Positions 17,991-26,584 of a DNA stretch of 64,000 nucleotides are shown here, in pieces. The notes under the pieces are model-generated. The model saw only the letters and a program-made list of their open reading frames with translations. It was not told the origin of the DNA and made no database searches. The DNA comes from Paraburkholderia phytofirmans OLGA172 (GTDB taxonomy: Bacteria > Pseudomonadota > Gammaproteobacteria > Burkholderiales > Burkholderiaceae): positions 3,100,001-3,164,000 of the forward strand of contig NZ_CP014579.1 in assembly GCF_001634365.1 (NCBI RefSeq), in the 5' to 3' direction. The translations under genes and the position numbers were made by a program. Positions within the stretch are counted from its first letter, which is position 1, and the number at the start of each line of letters is the position of its first letter.

Positions 17991-20586
17991 TCTGCTCGCC
18001 TCCGATCAACGCCAGCTTCGCCTTCAACAGCCCAGGGTCCAGCACCATGCGCAGCTCGGTCAGCGAGCGGCGCTGCAAATCCGCTTCGGCTTCGATATCC
18101 GCTAGCAGGCGGTCGAAGTCGGCGGGATGATCCGCCTTCAGCTGCGTATAGATGCGCATACCCTGTTGCGCGGCGGACTGCGCATCGGAAAGCAGACGCG
18201 CCTCGCTGCGAAAGCCGGGCGAAATCCCCGCTTCCAGCCGTTGCGTGCCGCCGATCGGACCGCTCGCCCGATACTGCTTCCAGAGGCTCTGCGCGCGCAG
18301 CAGCAGGTCTTGCGCACGCGCCAGCGCTTTGTCGTGCAAAGCGGCGACGTCTTTCTGGATCGATTGCACGAACCACGCGTCCGCCGTCGGATCGAGACTG
18401 GCGTAGAACGACAACAAGCGTTGGTCGTAATCCTTGCCGCCGCGCGTCTTCTGCAAGTCGGCGAACTGGTCGAGCAGCGCTTTCTTATGCGCCAGTTCCG
18501 CTGCGATCACATCGGACCACGGCCCGGCAGGCATGGCCTGCAAGTCGCTCAGCGCCTGCTGGGTGTCGCCGCGCAGCCACGCCGCGCTCGCCGCGTCATG
18601 GCGCTGGATGACGTCCGGCGACGGCAGGCGGCTCGCGGCCAATTGCTGAAACTGCGCCTGAAATGGCGGGGTGCTGAAATGCACCGTTTTCAGCAAGGCA
18701 AGCAGCGGGGTCAATTGCCGGCTGAGCGCGGCGTTCAGGACGTCGGCGTAGTGGCGCAGATCTTCCCGTACACGATCGAGGCCGGCGAGACGCGGATAAC
18801 GCTGCGCGTAATCGTCGAGGACGGCAGGCAGCGTGTCGGGCTTGTCGCGCGCCAGTTCGGTGCGAATGGTGCCGTTCAGGCGGTCGATGGCGGCGAGGTA
18901 CACCGAGTCGTCGCTTTCCAGTTTACGCAGATGGCTCAGCGCCTGCGCGTATGGCTCCGCAAAAACGGGCACATACGAGGCGATGCGATCGAGCGCGCGC
19001 TGATGACTTCTCGCGTCGTCGTCCCAGCGTTGCAGCAGGCCGTTGATGGTGGCCTCGTCGGCATACATGCGGATCGGCGCGTCCACCCCGCCGCGCCCCA
19101 CCACGAAACGCTCCAGGTCGCCTACCCATTGCAATTCGCCGACCAGAGAGGCGGCGTCCACATTATTCGCACTCAACGATCTCATCTCCTTGAGCAGCGC
19201 GTCGGCCTGGTCGAACTGCGCCTTTTGCAGCGCGTTAAGCCAGCCGGGGAGTTTCGCCTTCAGCAGCGCTTCGCTCGCCAATGCGCTGACTTTGGTGTCG
19301 CCGGGATGGCTCGCCAGGTAGCCGTTTGCCGCGGCCACCGCGCTGGTGTAATCGCCGCTCGCCAGCATATTTCTCAAGTCGCGCTCCGATGAGCCGCGCA
19401 TGTATAGCGCCAGCGCGATGGCCACCAGAACGGCGAAGACCGCGCCACTCCACCACGCGGCGCGACGCCCCATAGCGTGATCGCCGCCCGCAAAGGCCTT
19501 GCTGAGTTCGCCCGCGAGCAGACGCCAACGCTGCGGCCGGCCCTTCGCTGCGTTCGTTCCATGTGAGCCGTTCGAGCCTTGCTTGCCGTACGTCCCATTT
19601 GCGCCATGCGCGCCGTTTGTCCTATTCGTTCCGCTCGTGCCGTTCGCACCGCCGGTCAGCGTGTCGCGCTTCGCGTGCGCATACGCGGCCTGCGCCGCCT
19701 CGTTGACTTCGTCTTCGCGTTGTAGTCCTGGGTCGACGCAAAAGATATCGAGGAACGAATGCGCGGCGCCAACAAACGTGGTCTTGTCGGTATCGGCAGC
19801 TTCGTCGGCAGCGGGATTGAGGAATAGCTGGGTCACGGTCGGCTCGACTTCAGGGGGTTTTTGCAGTGTCACCCTGTAGACGAAGTGGTCGCCGCCAAAT
19901 GCAAGGAGGTCCCCCTCCACGAGCGGCAGTGCGGTTTCGTCGAGCCGCTTTCCACCGACGAATGTACCGTTGGTGCTACCGAGATCTTCGATGTAGAGGT
20001 CGCCACCCTTCAGAAAGATATGCGCGTGGCGCCGCGAAATGTAGTTGACCTGATGCGGATAGCGGTCCTTGTAGCGCGCGAAGACTTCGTCCGCCTTGCT
20101 GATGAGAAACGGGAACGCCTGCACGTCGATCGGCTGAAGCCCGAGATCGTCGCGCTGCGGCTCCAGCAGCAGGCCGGGTGCGGGTGCCGCACTCGCGGCG
20201 GCGACGATCCGCGCGCGCGGCTCGATACTCACCCGATAACAGAGCTCACCACCGAAGCACAGTTCGTCGCCGGCACGCACCCGCGACGGAGCTTGCCGCA
20301 CCGCAACGCCGTTGAGTGTCGTGCCGTTCTTGCTGCCGAGATCGGCGACATAGATAGCGCCGTGCTCCGTGAAAATCCGCGCATGGCGGCGTGACAGGCG
20401 GGTTATCCGCTCGGCGGGGTAGTCGGTGAACGGCACCTCGCTGCGGCCGATCGCGAACAGGCTGTCGACGATCCGGATCGCACCGAGCGCGGGACGCTGC
20501 GCGGACAAAACCGGCGACAGCACCACCTCGAAGGTGGCGTCCAGGGTCGCGCGCATCTCAGCAATCGGAGCTTCGCCAGCAGTCAT
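17968..20586 (-). CDS. Membrane protein with two FHA domains
   Basis: The protein has 872 aa. The first FHA domain covers about residues 38-120 (RLSRRHARIF, then DLGSKNGTTLNG) and the second about 158-240 (ISRRHAHIF, then DLGSTNGTFVGG). FHA domains bind phosphothreonine. A TDKTTF segment at 266-271 is a possible phosphosite. A Gly/Asn/Thr tandem stretch (about 312-350) leads to one TM helix (377-396). The remaining 470 residues, mostly helical, are predicted to be periplasmic and have no motif that I know. It heads the HlyD-isomerase-ABC-activator operon, so it may sense phosphorylation by the kinase at 26585-28738 and pass it to the exporter. No T6SS Fha1 C-terminal domain is seen. Confidence 0.88.
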   Translation of the reverse strand: MTAGEAPIAEMRATLDATFEVVLSPVLSAQRPALGAIRIVDSLFAIGRSEVPFTDYPAERITRLSRRHARIFTEHGAIYVADLGSKNGTTLNGVAVRQAPSRVRAGDELCFGGELCYRVSIEPRARIVAAASAAPAPGLLLEPQRDDLGLQPIDVQAFPFLISKADEVFARYKDRYPHQVNYISRRHAHIFLKGGDLYIEDLGSTNGTFVGGKRLDETALPLVEGDLLAFGGDHFVYRVTLQKPPEVEPTVTQLFLNPAADEAADTDKTTFVGAAHSFLDIFCVDPGLQREDEVNEAAQAAYAHAKRDTLTGGANGTSGTNRTNGAHGANGTYGKQGSNGSHGTNAAKGRPQRWRLLAGELSKAFAGGDHAMGRRAAWWSGAVFAVLVAIALALYMRGSSERDLRNMLASGDYTSAVAAANGYLASHPGDTKVSALASEALLKAKLPGWLNALQKAQFDQADALLKEMRSLSANNVDAASLVGELQWVGDLERFVVGRGGVDAPIRMYADEATINGLLQRWDDDARSHQRALDRIASYVPVFAEPYAQALSHLRKLESDDSVYLAAIDRLNGTIRTELARDKPDTLPAVLDDYAQRYPRLAGLDRVREDLRHYADVLNAALSRQLTPLLALLKTVHFSTPPFQAQFQQLAASRLPSPDVIQRHDAASAAWLRGDTQQALSDLQAMPAGPWSDVIAAELAHKKALLDQFADLQKTRGGKDYDQRLLSFYASLDPTADAWFVQSIQKDVAALHDKALARAQDLLLRAQSLWKQYRASGPIGGTQRLEAGISPGFRSEARLLSDAQSAAQQGMRIYTQLKADHPADFDRLLADIEAEADLQRRSLTELRMVLDPGLLKAKLALIGGEQSETRQSP

Positions 20587-20784
20587 TTTATCTGGATCAC
20601 TAATCGTTTACCCGCTGCGACGAGATCGCAACGGGAACGGAAAAAAGAACTACGGCGAATGGCGGGTGTTCTAGCGAGCCGCGCACAACCCGGCTTCTTA
20701 CAAATTTTAAGTCACGCATGGCAAGTGTCAATTTTCAGATCGTCGGCTGTAAGGGCCATTCATGCGTCATCTGCAGCCGAAATA

Positions 20785-20800
20785 CGCCACGCACGCGCCA
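20785..20800 (-). promoter_or_regulatory. Weak sigma-54-like site upstream of FHA operon
   Basis: The minus strand reads TGGCGCGTGCGTGGCG, which keeps GG-N10-GC and most of the -24 element but has TGGC in place of TTGC at -12. It would start transcription about 187 nt before the FHA gene. No CCAACA/TGTTGG site is seen nearby, so this is tentative. Confidence 0.25.
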
Positions 20801-20814
20801 CGTCCCGGATTAGC

Positions 20815-22227
20815 TCAGTGTTCCTTTACTTCCGCTTGCACATCCACATTCGGCCAACCACCGCCCAGTGCCTTATAAAGCAAAACCGTGTCGGACAGAA
20901 TCAGTTGATGATTGGCGAGCAGTTCCTGCTGCGCTTCCAGCAAGGTCCGTTCGGTTTCGAAGACTTCCAGCTGCGACACCACGCCGAGGCGCAATTGCGA
21001 TTGGATCTGATCGGCAACGATCTGCAGACGCGATACCTCCTGCTGCAATTCCACCCGCTGCGCCTTGTGCGAGTTCAGATTGACCAGCGCGTTTTCCACC
21101 TCCTCGAACGCGCCCATGACGGCTACACGGTACTGTTGCTCGGCTACCGTCGATTGCGCTTGCGTGACCTTCACATGGGCCCGCACGCCGGGATCGAGCA
21201 ACGGAATGTTGATACTGGGCATGAATCCATAGGTGAACGACTTCAGCAAATCGGTCAGCGCGAAGCTCGCGGTGCCGCCATGGCCGGTGAGATTGATGGT
21301 AGGTAGTTGCGCGAGCTTGGCCTGGCCAACCAGGTTGTAGGCTTCCAGCACTCTGAACTCGGCGGCCACCACGTCGGGGCGCCGCGCGAGGAGTTGCGCG
21401 GGCAAGCCGTCCGGCACCACGGGCAATTGCACGCGCTGCTGCAAATGCCCTTTCGGCAACTGGAACTCGCCTGCCGGCACGCCGAGCAGCGTGCATAGGG
21501 CGTTGTTCGCGAGATCGCGCGAGCGGCGCAGTTCGAGCAACTGATTGGTCAGGCGGTTGATCTCGGCCTGCTGGCGCAGCACCTGCGTTTGCGGTATGAG
21601 GCCGTTGCGGCGCTGGCCGTCGTAGATAGTGAGAATCTGCCGGTTTGTGACGAGCGTTTGTTGCTGCTGCTCGATCTGGTCGTCGAATTGCAGGATCTGG
21701 AAATAGGTACTCGAGACGTTCGCCACCAGTTCCAGATAGCCGGCGCGCCAATCTGCTTCGCTGGCGTGGAATTCGGCCTTTTGCGCCTGCACGCCCTTCT
21801 CCACTTTGCCCCAGATATCGATGTCCCAGCTCACCTGGGTTGCGACGTTGTACTGCTTGGAAAACGTCTGGCCGGTACTCTTTTCGAAATCGGCGCCGCC
21901 GCCGAGATCCATGGTCGGCAACGCGCCTGCTTTGGCCTCGCCGATCTGCGTGCTGGCCACGTCGATGCGCGCGGCCAGCACCTTGATATCGAAGTTGCCT
22001 GCGATTGCTTTAGCGACCAGTGTGTCCAGATACGGATCGTGGAAGCCTTTCCACCAATCCGGCTCGATGGTCGCGGCCGCCGAAACCGGCGAGCCTTTCT
22101 GATCCGACCACGACGCCTTGGCGGGTGTATCGGGCCGCTTGTAGTCGGGCATGCTGACGTCGACGCACGCGCACAGCGACAGCGCGCAGGCCGTTGCGGC
22201 GCAGAGTCCGCGCAACGCCGCGGACAT
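20815..22227 (-). CDS. Outer-membrane channel lipoprotein (TolC/NodT family)
   Basis: The frame extends to 22338, but the ATG at 22227 places a lipoprotein signal at the very N-terminus (SAALRGLCAATACALSLCAC, with a lipobox Cys), giving about 470 aa. The sequence has the two repeats of outer-membrane efflux proteins (DYKRPDTPAKASW near the start; WDIDIWGKVEKGVQAQ; paired helical hairpins). It should be the exit duct of the type I machine encoded just downstream, and it is read in the same direction, 228 nt before the FHA gene. A NodT-type lipoprotein channel serving a peptide exporter is plausible, though such channels also serve RND pumps. No RND pump gene is nearby. Confidence 0.88.
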   Translation of the reverse strand: MSAALRGLCAATACALSLCACVDVSMPDYKRPDTPAKASWSDQKGSPVSAAATIEPDWWKGFHDPYLDTLVAKAIAGNFDIKVLAARIDVASTQIGEAKAGALPTMDLGGGADFEKSTGQTFSKQYNVATQVSWDIDIWGKVEKGVQAQKAEFHASEADWRAGYLELVANVSSTYFQILQFDDQIEQQQQTLVTNRQILTIYDGQRRNGLIPQTQVLRQQAEINRLTNQLLELRRSRDLANNALCTLLGVPAGEFQLPKGHLQQRVQLPVVPDGLPAQLLARRPDVVAAEFRVLEAYNLVGQAKLAQLPTINLTGHGGTASFALTDLLKSFTYGFMPSINIPLLDPGVRAHVKVTQAQSTVAEQQYRVAVMGAFEEVENALVNLNSHKAQRVELQQEVSRLQIVADQIQSQLRLGVVSQLEVFETERTLLEAQQELLANHQLILSDTVLLYKALGGGWPNVDVQAEVKEH

Positions 22228-22507
22228 GCGGCTCGCACGCGCCGGCCGACGGTCCGTACAGCACCGCGCCGAGGCGTAGAAAAAGCGCTGACGGACCATT
22301 GAATCAAGCAACGCGGACACGATTTTCTCCGATGACACCGGCTACGCCGCACGAGACGAGCGCGCTGTTTAAGTAAAGCATGTCCTGCCCGGCTTCACCA
22401 TCGAAGCGGTACAGGAAGGTCGGCGCGGGGATCGAACGGTGAGGCTGGGGTCGTGTGGAAAGAACGATTGGATGCGAAATCTTTTCGACGCGCTGAGATT
22501 GCACGTC

Positions 22508-22533
22508 CCGCGGAGGCCTGAGAGCCTCCGCGG
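22508..22533 (-). terminator. Hairpin after leader-peptide gene 2
   Basis: CCGCGGAGGC and GCCTCCGCGG form a perfect 10-bp GC-rich stem with a 6-nt loop, 14 nt beyond the stop of the minus-strand peptide gene. No clear T-run follows, so it may stabilise the 3' end more than terminate transcription. Confidence 0.5.
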
Positions 22534-22546
22534 CGGCCTGCGCCGT

Positions 22547-22825
22547 TCAATACACGTTGATGTTGTTGCTCGAGCTCACATGCGGGTCGATCGTGGTGGT
22601 GACGCCGGTGACGAACGCTGCGTTGTTGCCGTTGGCGTTCTGGATGTTCATTTCGTTGCTGATCAACTGCGTGGCGGTGACAGTCTTGCTATTGTTCGGC
22701 GCATACACGGGCGTGAAGTTGAAAAACGACGACGACGGATAGCCGTAGCCGCCACGTACGGCGCTCATGGCCTTGCTGTCGAGTTGTGCGGTGAGGGACA
22801 GGTCTTTGATCATCAGCGTGTTCAT
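22547..22825 (-). CDS. Double-glycine leader secreted peptide (family member 2)
   Basis: The 92-aa precursor starts at the ATG at 22825 (CCAGGAG seven to eight bases upstream); a longer frame is open but reads through the promoter. The 26-residue leader ends QLDSKAMSAVRGG. The 66-residue core opens with YGYPSSSFFNF, is very rich in Asn, Ser and Thr, contains NANGNNAAF and ends SSNNINVY. It has no Cys and few charged residues. It is a close paralogue of member 3 (29154-29435) on the opposite strand, with the upstream control region also duplicated. Processing by the C39-ABC exporter is inferred. An extended, possibly self-assembling core is a guess. Confidence 0.87.
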   Translation of the reverse strand: MNTLMIKDLSLTAQLDSKAMSAVRGGYGYPSSSFFNFTPVYAPNNSKTVTATQLISNEMNIQNANGNNAAFVTGVTTTIDPHVSSSNNINVY

Positions 22826-22900
22826 GGTAAATCTCCTGGAGGGGTAACAGCACATTCTTGCGGTTGGGTTCGAGCATCTTGTCTGCTCGAGTGTCACTAA

Positions 22901-22916
22901 TGCATGGGCTGTGCCA
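22901..22916 (-). promoter_or_regulatory. Sigma-54 (-24/-12) promoter of leader-peptide gene 2
   Basis: The minus strand reads TGGCACAGCCCATGCA, close to TGGCACG-N4-TTGCW with GG-N10-GC. The predicted transcript starts near 22889, leaving a leader of about 64 nt. The same element precedes the paralogue at 29154. Confidence 0.82.
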
Positions 22917-23032
22917 GTTTTGCTTTCCGCTCCTAAGAAACTTTCCAGATGGCCGTGGATAAAGGACTTCGGGGATGGTGTGCCGGTGGATGCAGCGTGA
23001 TGGCTACCAGGCGGGAGAGTGGAGCTGGTGGA

Positions 23033-23069
23033 TCGCAACCAACAATGCGCGTGACGGTGTTGGTTGCGA
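23033..23069. promoter_or_regulatory. Upstream activator site, 12-bp inverted repeat
   Basis: TCGCAACCAACA and TGTTGGTTGCGA form a perfect inverted repeat separated by 13 nt. Its centre (about 23051) is 135 bp upstream of the -24 element at 22916, the usual distance for a sigma-54 activator site. The core CCAACA-N13-TGTTGG recurs with identical spacing before the paralogous gene at 29154. Confidence 0.72.
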
Positions 23070-23118
23070 CGTGACACTGAAGCGGGAAAGCCGCGTTGTG
23101 TTGCTATCCCACACGCTG

Positions 23119-23562
23119 TTAGCGCGCAATCACGGTGATCTTCTTCGAGTACACCGGCGGGTTGTGCGGCATATGCATGTCGTCGCCCATCAGCAATTGC
23201 AGCGTGTGCTTGCCGGGAGGCAGTTGAATCATTGTCTCCGTTTCGCCCGCGCCGAAATGCAGGTGGTTGCGATCATTGGGAATTTCCTGGTCCATCGGCG
23301 GCAGGTCGGTATCGATCAGCAGATGGTGGTGCCCCGTGTTCGGATACTTGACGCCTTTCGGCGCCACACCCATATAGCGCAAGCCGAACCACACGCGGAA
23401 AGGCTTATTGGCCGGCACCACCTGCCCGTCGTTCGGATAGCCGATATAGACGTGCGCGCCGGCCGGCGACGGTGTCGTGCCGGCCATGGCGAGATTCGGC
23501 GAGGCCAGTGACGTCAATGTCGCAAGTGCCACGAGCGCCGCGAGCGCGATGATCTTGTACAT
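23119..23562 (-). CDS. DUF4399 periplasmic protein (copy 2 of a tandem pair)
   Basis: The 147-aa protein has a clear Sec signal peptide (cleavage after about residue 27, NLAMAG). The mature part is a DUF4399 domain: PNTGHHHLLIDTDLP, RNHLHFGAGETE, LPPGKHTLQLLMGD and HMPHNPPVYSKKITV. The many His residues suggest metal binding, but the function of the family is not established. It is about 60% similar by eye to the adjacent copy and lies 47 nt downstream of it, so the pair should form an operon. Its link to the secretion locus is positional. Confidence 0.88.
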   Translation of the reverse strand: MYKIIALAALVALATLTSLASPNLAMAGTTPSPAGAHVYIGYPNDGQVVPANKPFRVWFGLRYMGVAPKGVKYPNTGHHHLLIDTDLPPMDQEIPNDRNHLHFGAGETETMIQLPPGKHTLQLLMGDDMHMPHNPPVYSKKITVIAR

Positions 23563-23609
23563 GTTGGTCTCTCCGTCCTGACGGACCCGCTTTGAACGAA
23601 CGGGACGCG

Positions 23610-24113
23610 CTAGTCTTTTAGTACGGTGATGGTGATTTTCTTCGAATACACCGGCGGCACATGCGGCACGTGGTTGTGGTCGCCGAGAATGAGCTGCAAG
23701 GTGTGCTTGCCTGGCGGCAACTCGATGCGCGCGTCGGTCTCACCCGCACCGAAATGCAGGTGATTGCGGTCCGACGGAATCTCCTGGTCGAGCGGCGGCA
23801 GGTCGGTGTCGATCAGCAGATGGTGATGCCCGGTGTTCGGAACCGCGACACCCTTCGGGCACACGCCCATATTGCGCAGACCCATGCGGACCCAAAGCTT
23901 GCCGCCGTGAATCACCGCGCCGTCCGACGGCCAGATGATGTATTCCTCGGCGCCCGGCGGCGAAGGCGTTTGTTCGGCAAGCGCGGAGCCAGACAGTGAC
24001 GCGATGCCGAGCAAAAGAAAAAGCGTGGCGCACCAGGCGATGCGGGACGCTGCGAGCGCCGCCTTTGTTCCTTGACGTATGTCGAGCACGCCAAGTCTGA
24101 GGGTTCTTCGCAT
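23610..24113 (-). CDS. DUF4399 periplasmic protein (copy 1 of a tandem pair)
   Basis: The ATG at 24113 has GGGAG eight bases upstream and gives 167 aa; the frame is open further upstream but without a ribosome site. A long N-terminal region with a TM-like signal (RIAWCATLFLLLGIASLSGSALA) is followed by the DUF4399 domain with the same His-rich motifs as its neighbour (TGHHHLLIDTDLPPLDQEIP, RNHLHFGAGET, PGKHTLQLILGDHNHVPH). It is probably transcribed from the sigma-54-like site at 24154-24169 together with copy 2. Function unknown. Confidence 0.85.
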   Translation of the reverse strand: MRRTLRLGVLDIRQGTKAALAASRIAWCATLFLLLGIASLSGSALAEQTPSPPGAEEYIIWPSDGAVIHGGKLWVRMGLRNMGVCPKGVAVPNTGHHHLLIDTDLPPLDQEIPSDRNHLHFGAGETDARIELPPGKHTLQLILGDHNHVPHVPPVYSKKITITVLKD

Positions 24114-24153
24114 TGCGCACGCTCCCGAAGAATGGTCATAGCCGCCTCGGCTG

Positions 24154-24169
24154 CGCAAAGCGCAAGCCG
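24154..24169 (-). promoter_or_regulatory. Sigma-54-like promoter candidate for DUF4399 pair
   Basis: The minus strand reads CGGCTTGCGCTTTGCG, with GG-N10-GC, a good TTGC at -12 and a degenerate -24. The transcript would start about 30 nt before the ATG at 24113. Confidence 0.4.
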
Positions 24170-24220
24170 GACGCTCCGGCTGGATGTCGCGGGCACTCGC
24201 GTCGTTTCACGTGGGTTCAC

Positions 24221-24272
24221 GTGGCGGGTTCATGTCGCGGGTTTGCGTCGCGGGTTTGCGTCGCGGGTTTAC
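24221..24272. repeat. Four 13-bp tandem repeats (GTCGCGGGTTTGC)
   Basis: Units run 24221-24233, 24234-24246, 24247-24259 and 24260-24272. The middle two are identical and the outer two differ at a few positions. They sit in the 441-nt divergent region between the DUF4399 pair and the caspase-like gene, 50-120 bp upstream of the candidate sigma-54 site. They could be iterated protein-binding sites or a slippage product. Confidence 0.85.
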
Positions 24273-24554
24273 GTCGAGGAGCGGCGGCATTATTAAAACG
24301 GGCGTACTGCCCTACTTTGTGAATTAGCTTAGGACGTAACTTGCCAAAAAGATACGCCACACTCGTTAACCGTATAACGCACTGACGACGCGCGGATCAT
24401 TGTGACGTGCAAACCGCGTGCTATCGTTGTTCATAGGTTGTCGATGGATTGCCGATAGCGGTATCGATGCTGCGCTCGATCCATCCGGACGACTGCTGTG
24501 GGCGTCGCGGTCGTTGAATACCTATGTTCTGTCCGGAACAAACAGGATACGAAT

Positions 24555-26567
24555 ATGTGGCGAACATTCCTGCTGGTGTGCATGGCCGGGGCAATTCAGG
24601 CGCATTGGGGCAGCGTTTATGCCGCGGCGCAGCGTGACGGCGCGGAGTATGGCGCTGCCGCTACGCGTACGGCGGCAACGTTCATCGCGCCACTCGCACT
24701 GCGAAAAGACAACCCGCAGCAAGCGCGCATTGCGCTGGTGATCGGCAACGGCGCGTACGGCGATCACGCAGGCCCGGTTAGCGATAATGCGCCGCGCGAC
24801 GCTGAAGCCATGCGCGACACGCTGCGTGCGCACGGCTTCGACGTCATCATGCGCACCGATGCGACGGCGCAGGAAATGCGGCAAGCCATCAGTGAATTCC
24901 GCCAACGTCTGCAAGACGGCGGCACCGGCCTCTTCTATTTCGCGGGACATGGCTTGCAAATCGGACGGCAGACGCTGCTCGTGCCAGCCGGCATCAATGC
25001 ACGCGCGCCGGCGCGGGTGGTCAGCGAGGGCGTCGATTTGAATACCGTATTGCAGACGATGCGCGCGCCGCGTGCCGGCGCACTCAATCTCGTGATTCTC
25101 GATACGTGCCTGAACAATCCCTTCTCCGCTGACGTATCACTCGATACGGCCACGCTGCCCGCCAATACGCTGGTCGCTTACGCGACGGCGCCAGGCGGGT
25201 TTGCAGCGGACGGCACGCACCACGGCGTGTATACGAATGCATTGCTGCGCGCGCTCAACGACACTTCGTCGACACAGGATCTTGCGGGATTGTTTCAACA
25301 TGTCGCGACGCGGGTTAGCGAGGTTACTGGCGGCGAGCAAACGCCGTGGATCGCGTCGTCGCTTGCGTGGGACGCGCGTCTGACCGAGCCGGCATCTCGC
25401 GCGGCTACTGTGGCGCTCACATCCGCTACCAACGACGGCGCGGTTGTCGCGCTGCGCAGCCGAGGCATTCTGCCGAAGGACAGCAGCGAGCAATACGAAA
25501 TCACTTTCTGGAATTCCATCAAGGACAGCAACTATCCCGGCGATTACGAGGCTTATCTGAAGGCCTATCCGAACGGCCGCTTCGCCACGCTTGCCCACGC
25601 ACGCATTGACCGGCTGCACGCCGCGGCATCGGCGAGCGCGCCACCTGCTTCGCCTGCTGCCACGCCATCTGTTGCACCGCCGGTTGCACCGTCACCACAA
25701 GCCGCGCGGCCAACTCCACCCGCAAGCGCGCAGCCGCAAGACCACCCGCACGCTGCTGCACCGCCACCGACGACAACTACGACGACCGCCCCATCCGCTG
25801 CCCCTTCCACACCGGCAGTCGCGCAAAAGCCCACGGCGCATCCACCCGTCGCTGGCGAAAGCCGCGATTGCGCCACCTGCCCAATCATGGTCGCCTTGCC
25901 TGCGGGCGCATTCCCGATGGGCAGCAACACCGACGACCCCTCCGAAAAGCCCGTCCATCACGTGACCATTGGGGCGCCGTTCGCGATCGGCAAATACGCA
26001 GTGACCGTCGAGCAATGGAATGCGTGCGTGGCCGCGAACGCCTGTCAAAAGCTCACGCCCGAAAGCAATACGAACAAAGCGGCGCCGGCACGCGACCTCA
26101 GTTGGGACGACGCGCAACAGTACGTGAAATGGCTGAGCAAAACGACCGGCAAACCCTACCGCTTGCCCACCGAAGCCGAATGGGAATACGCGGACCGTGG
26201 CGGCACCACGACGGCCTACTGGTGGGGCGATCAGATGCGCAAGGGCAACGCCAATTGCAAGGACTGCGGCGATCCCTGGCACAAGGAAGGGCCCGAGACC
26301 GCCGGTTCGTTCGCGCCGAATCCGGTCGGCTTGTATGACATGAACGGCAGCGTCTGGGAATGGGTCGCCGATTGCTGGCACAACTCCTACCAGAGCGCGC
26401 CCGCCGACGGCCACGCATGGGACAGCCCCAGTTGCGATATGCGGGTGATTCGCGGCGGCTCTTGGCGCGAAGGCGGGAGCTATATGCTGAGCGCGACACG
26501 CTTCAAGTACAGCGCAAGCGTGCGCCAATCGCAGGATGGCTTCAGGGTGGTCAAGGATCTTAAGTGA
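24555..26567 (+). CDS. Exported caspase-like / FGE-sulfatase (SUMF1) fusion protein
   Basis: The ATG at 24555 (AGGA eight bases upstream) gives 670 aa with a Sec signal peptide (residues 1-25). A caspase-like peptidase domain (about 55-300) has the His132-Cys185 dyad in YFAGHG and [13 protein letters not shown] Pro/Ala-rich linker (about 365-435) leads to a formylglycine-generating-enzyme-like domain (about 440-668: [60 protein letters not shown]). Export suggests it acts in the periplasm or outside, perhaps trimming or modifying secreted peptides. That is inference. FGE-fold domains also occur as non-catalytic binding modules. It is convergent with the kinase gene, 17 nt apart. Confidence 0.9.
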   Translation: MWRTFLLVCMAGAIQAHWGSVYAAAQRDGAEYGAAATRTAATFIAPLALRKDNPQQARIALVIGNGAYGDHAGPVSDNAPRDAEAMRDTLRAHGFDVIMRTDATAQEMRQAISEFRQRLQDGGTGLFYFAGHGLQIGRQTLLVPAGINARAPARVVSEGVDLNTVLQTMRAPRAGALNLVILDTCLNNPFSADVSLDTATLPANTLVAYATAPGGFAADGTHHGVYTNALLRALNDTSSTQDLAGLFQHVATRVSEVTGGEQTPWIASSLAWDARLTEPASRAATVALTSATNDGAVVALRSRGILPKDSSEQYEITFWNSIKDSNYPGDYEAYLKAYPNGRFATLAHARIDRLHAAASASAPPASPAATPSVAPPVAPSPQAARPTPPASAQPQDHPHAAAPPPTTTTTTAPSAAPSTPAVAQKPTAHPPVAGESRDCATCPIMVALPAGAFPMGSNTDDPSEKPVHHVTIGAPFAIGKYAVTVEQWNACVAANACQKLTPESNTNKAAPARDLSWDDAQQYVKWLSKTTGKPYRLPTEAEWEYADRGGTTTAYWWGDQMRKGNANCKDCGDPWHKEGPETAGSFAPNPVGLYDMNGSVWEWVADCWHNSYQSAPADGHAWDSPSCDMRVIRGGSWREGGSYMLSATRFKYSASVRQSQDGFRVVKDLK

Positions 26568-26584
26568 TGCTCCCGGCGCGTCGC

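Noticed and set aside
24445..24460. Sigma-54 promoter for the caspase-FGE gene (TGGATTGCCGATAGCG)
   Set aside because: Only GG-N10-GC is kept; both -24 and -12 elements are poor.
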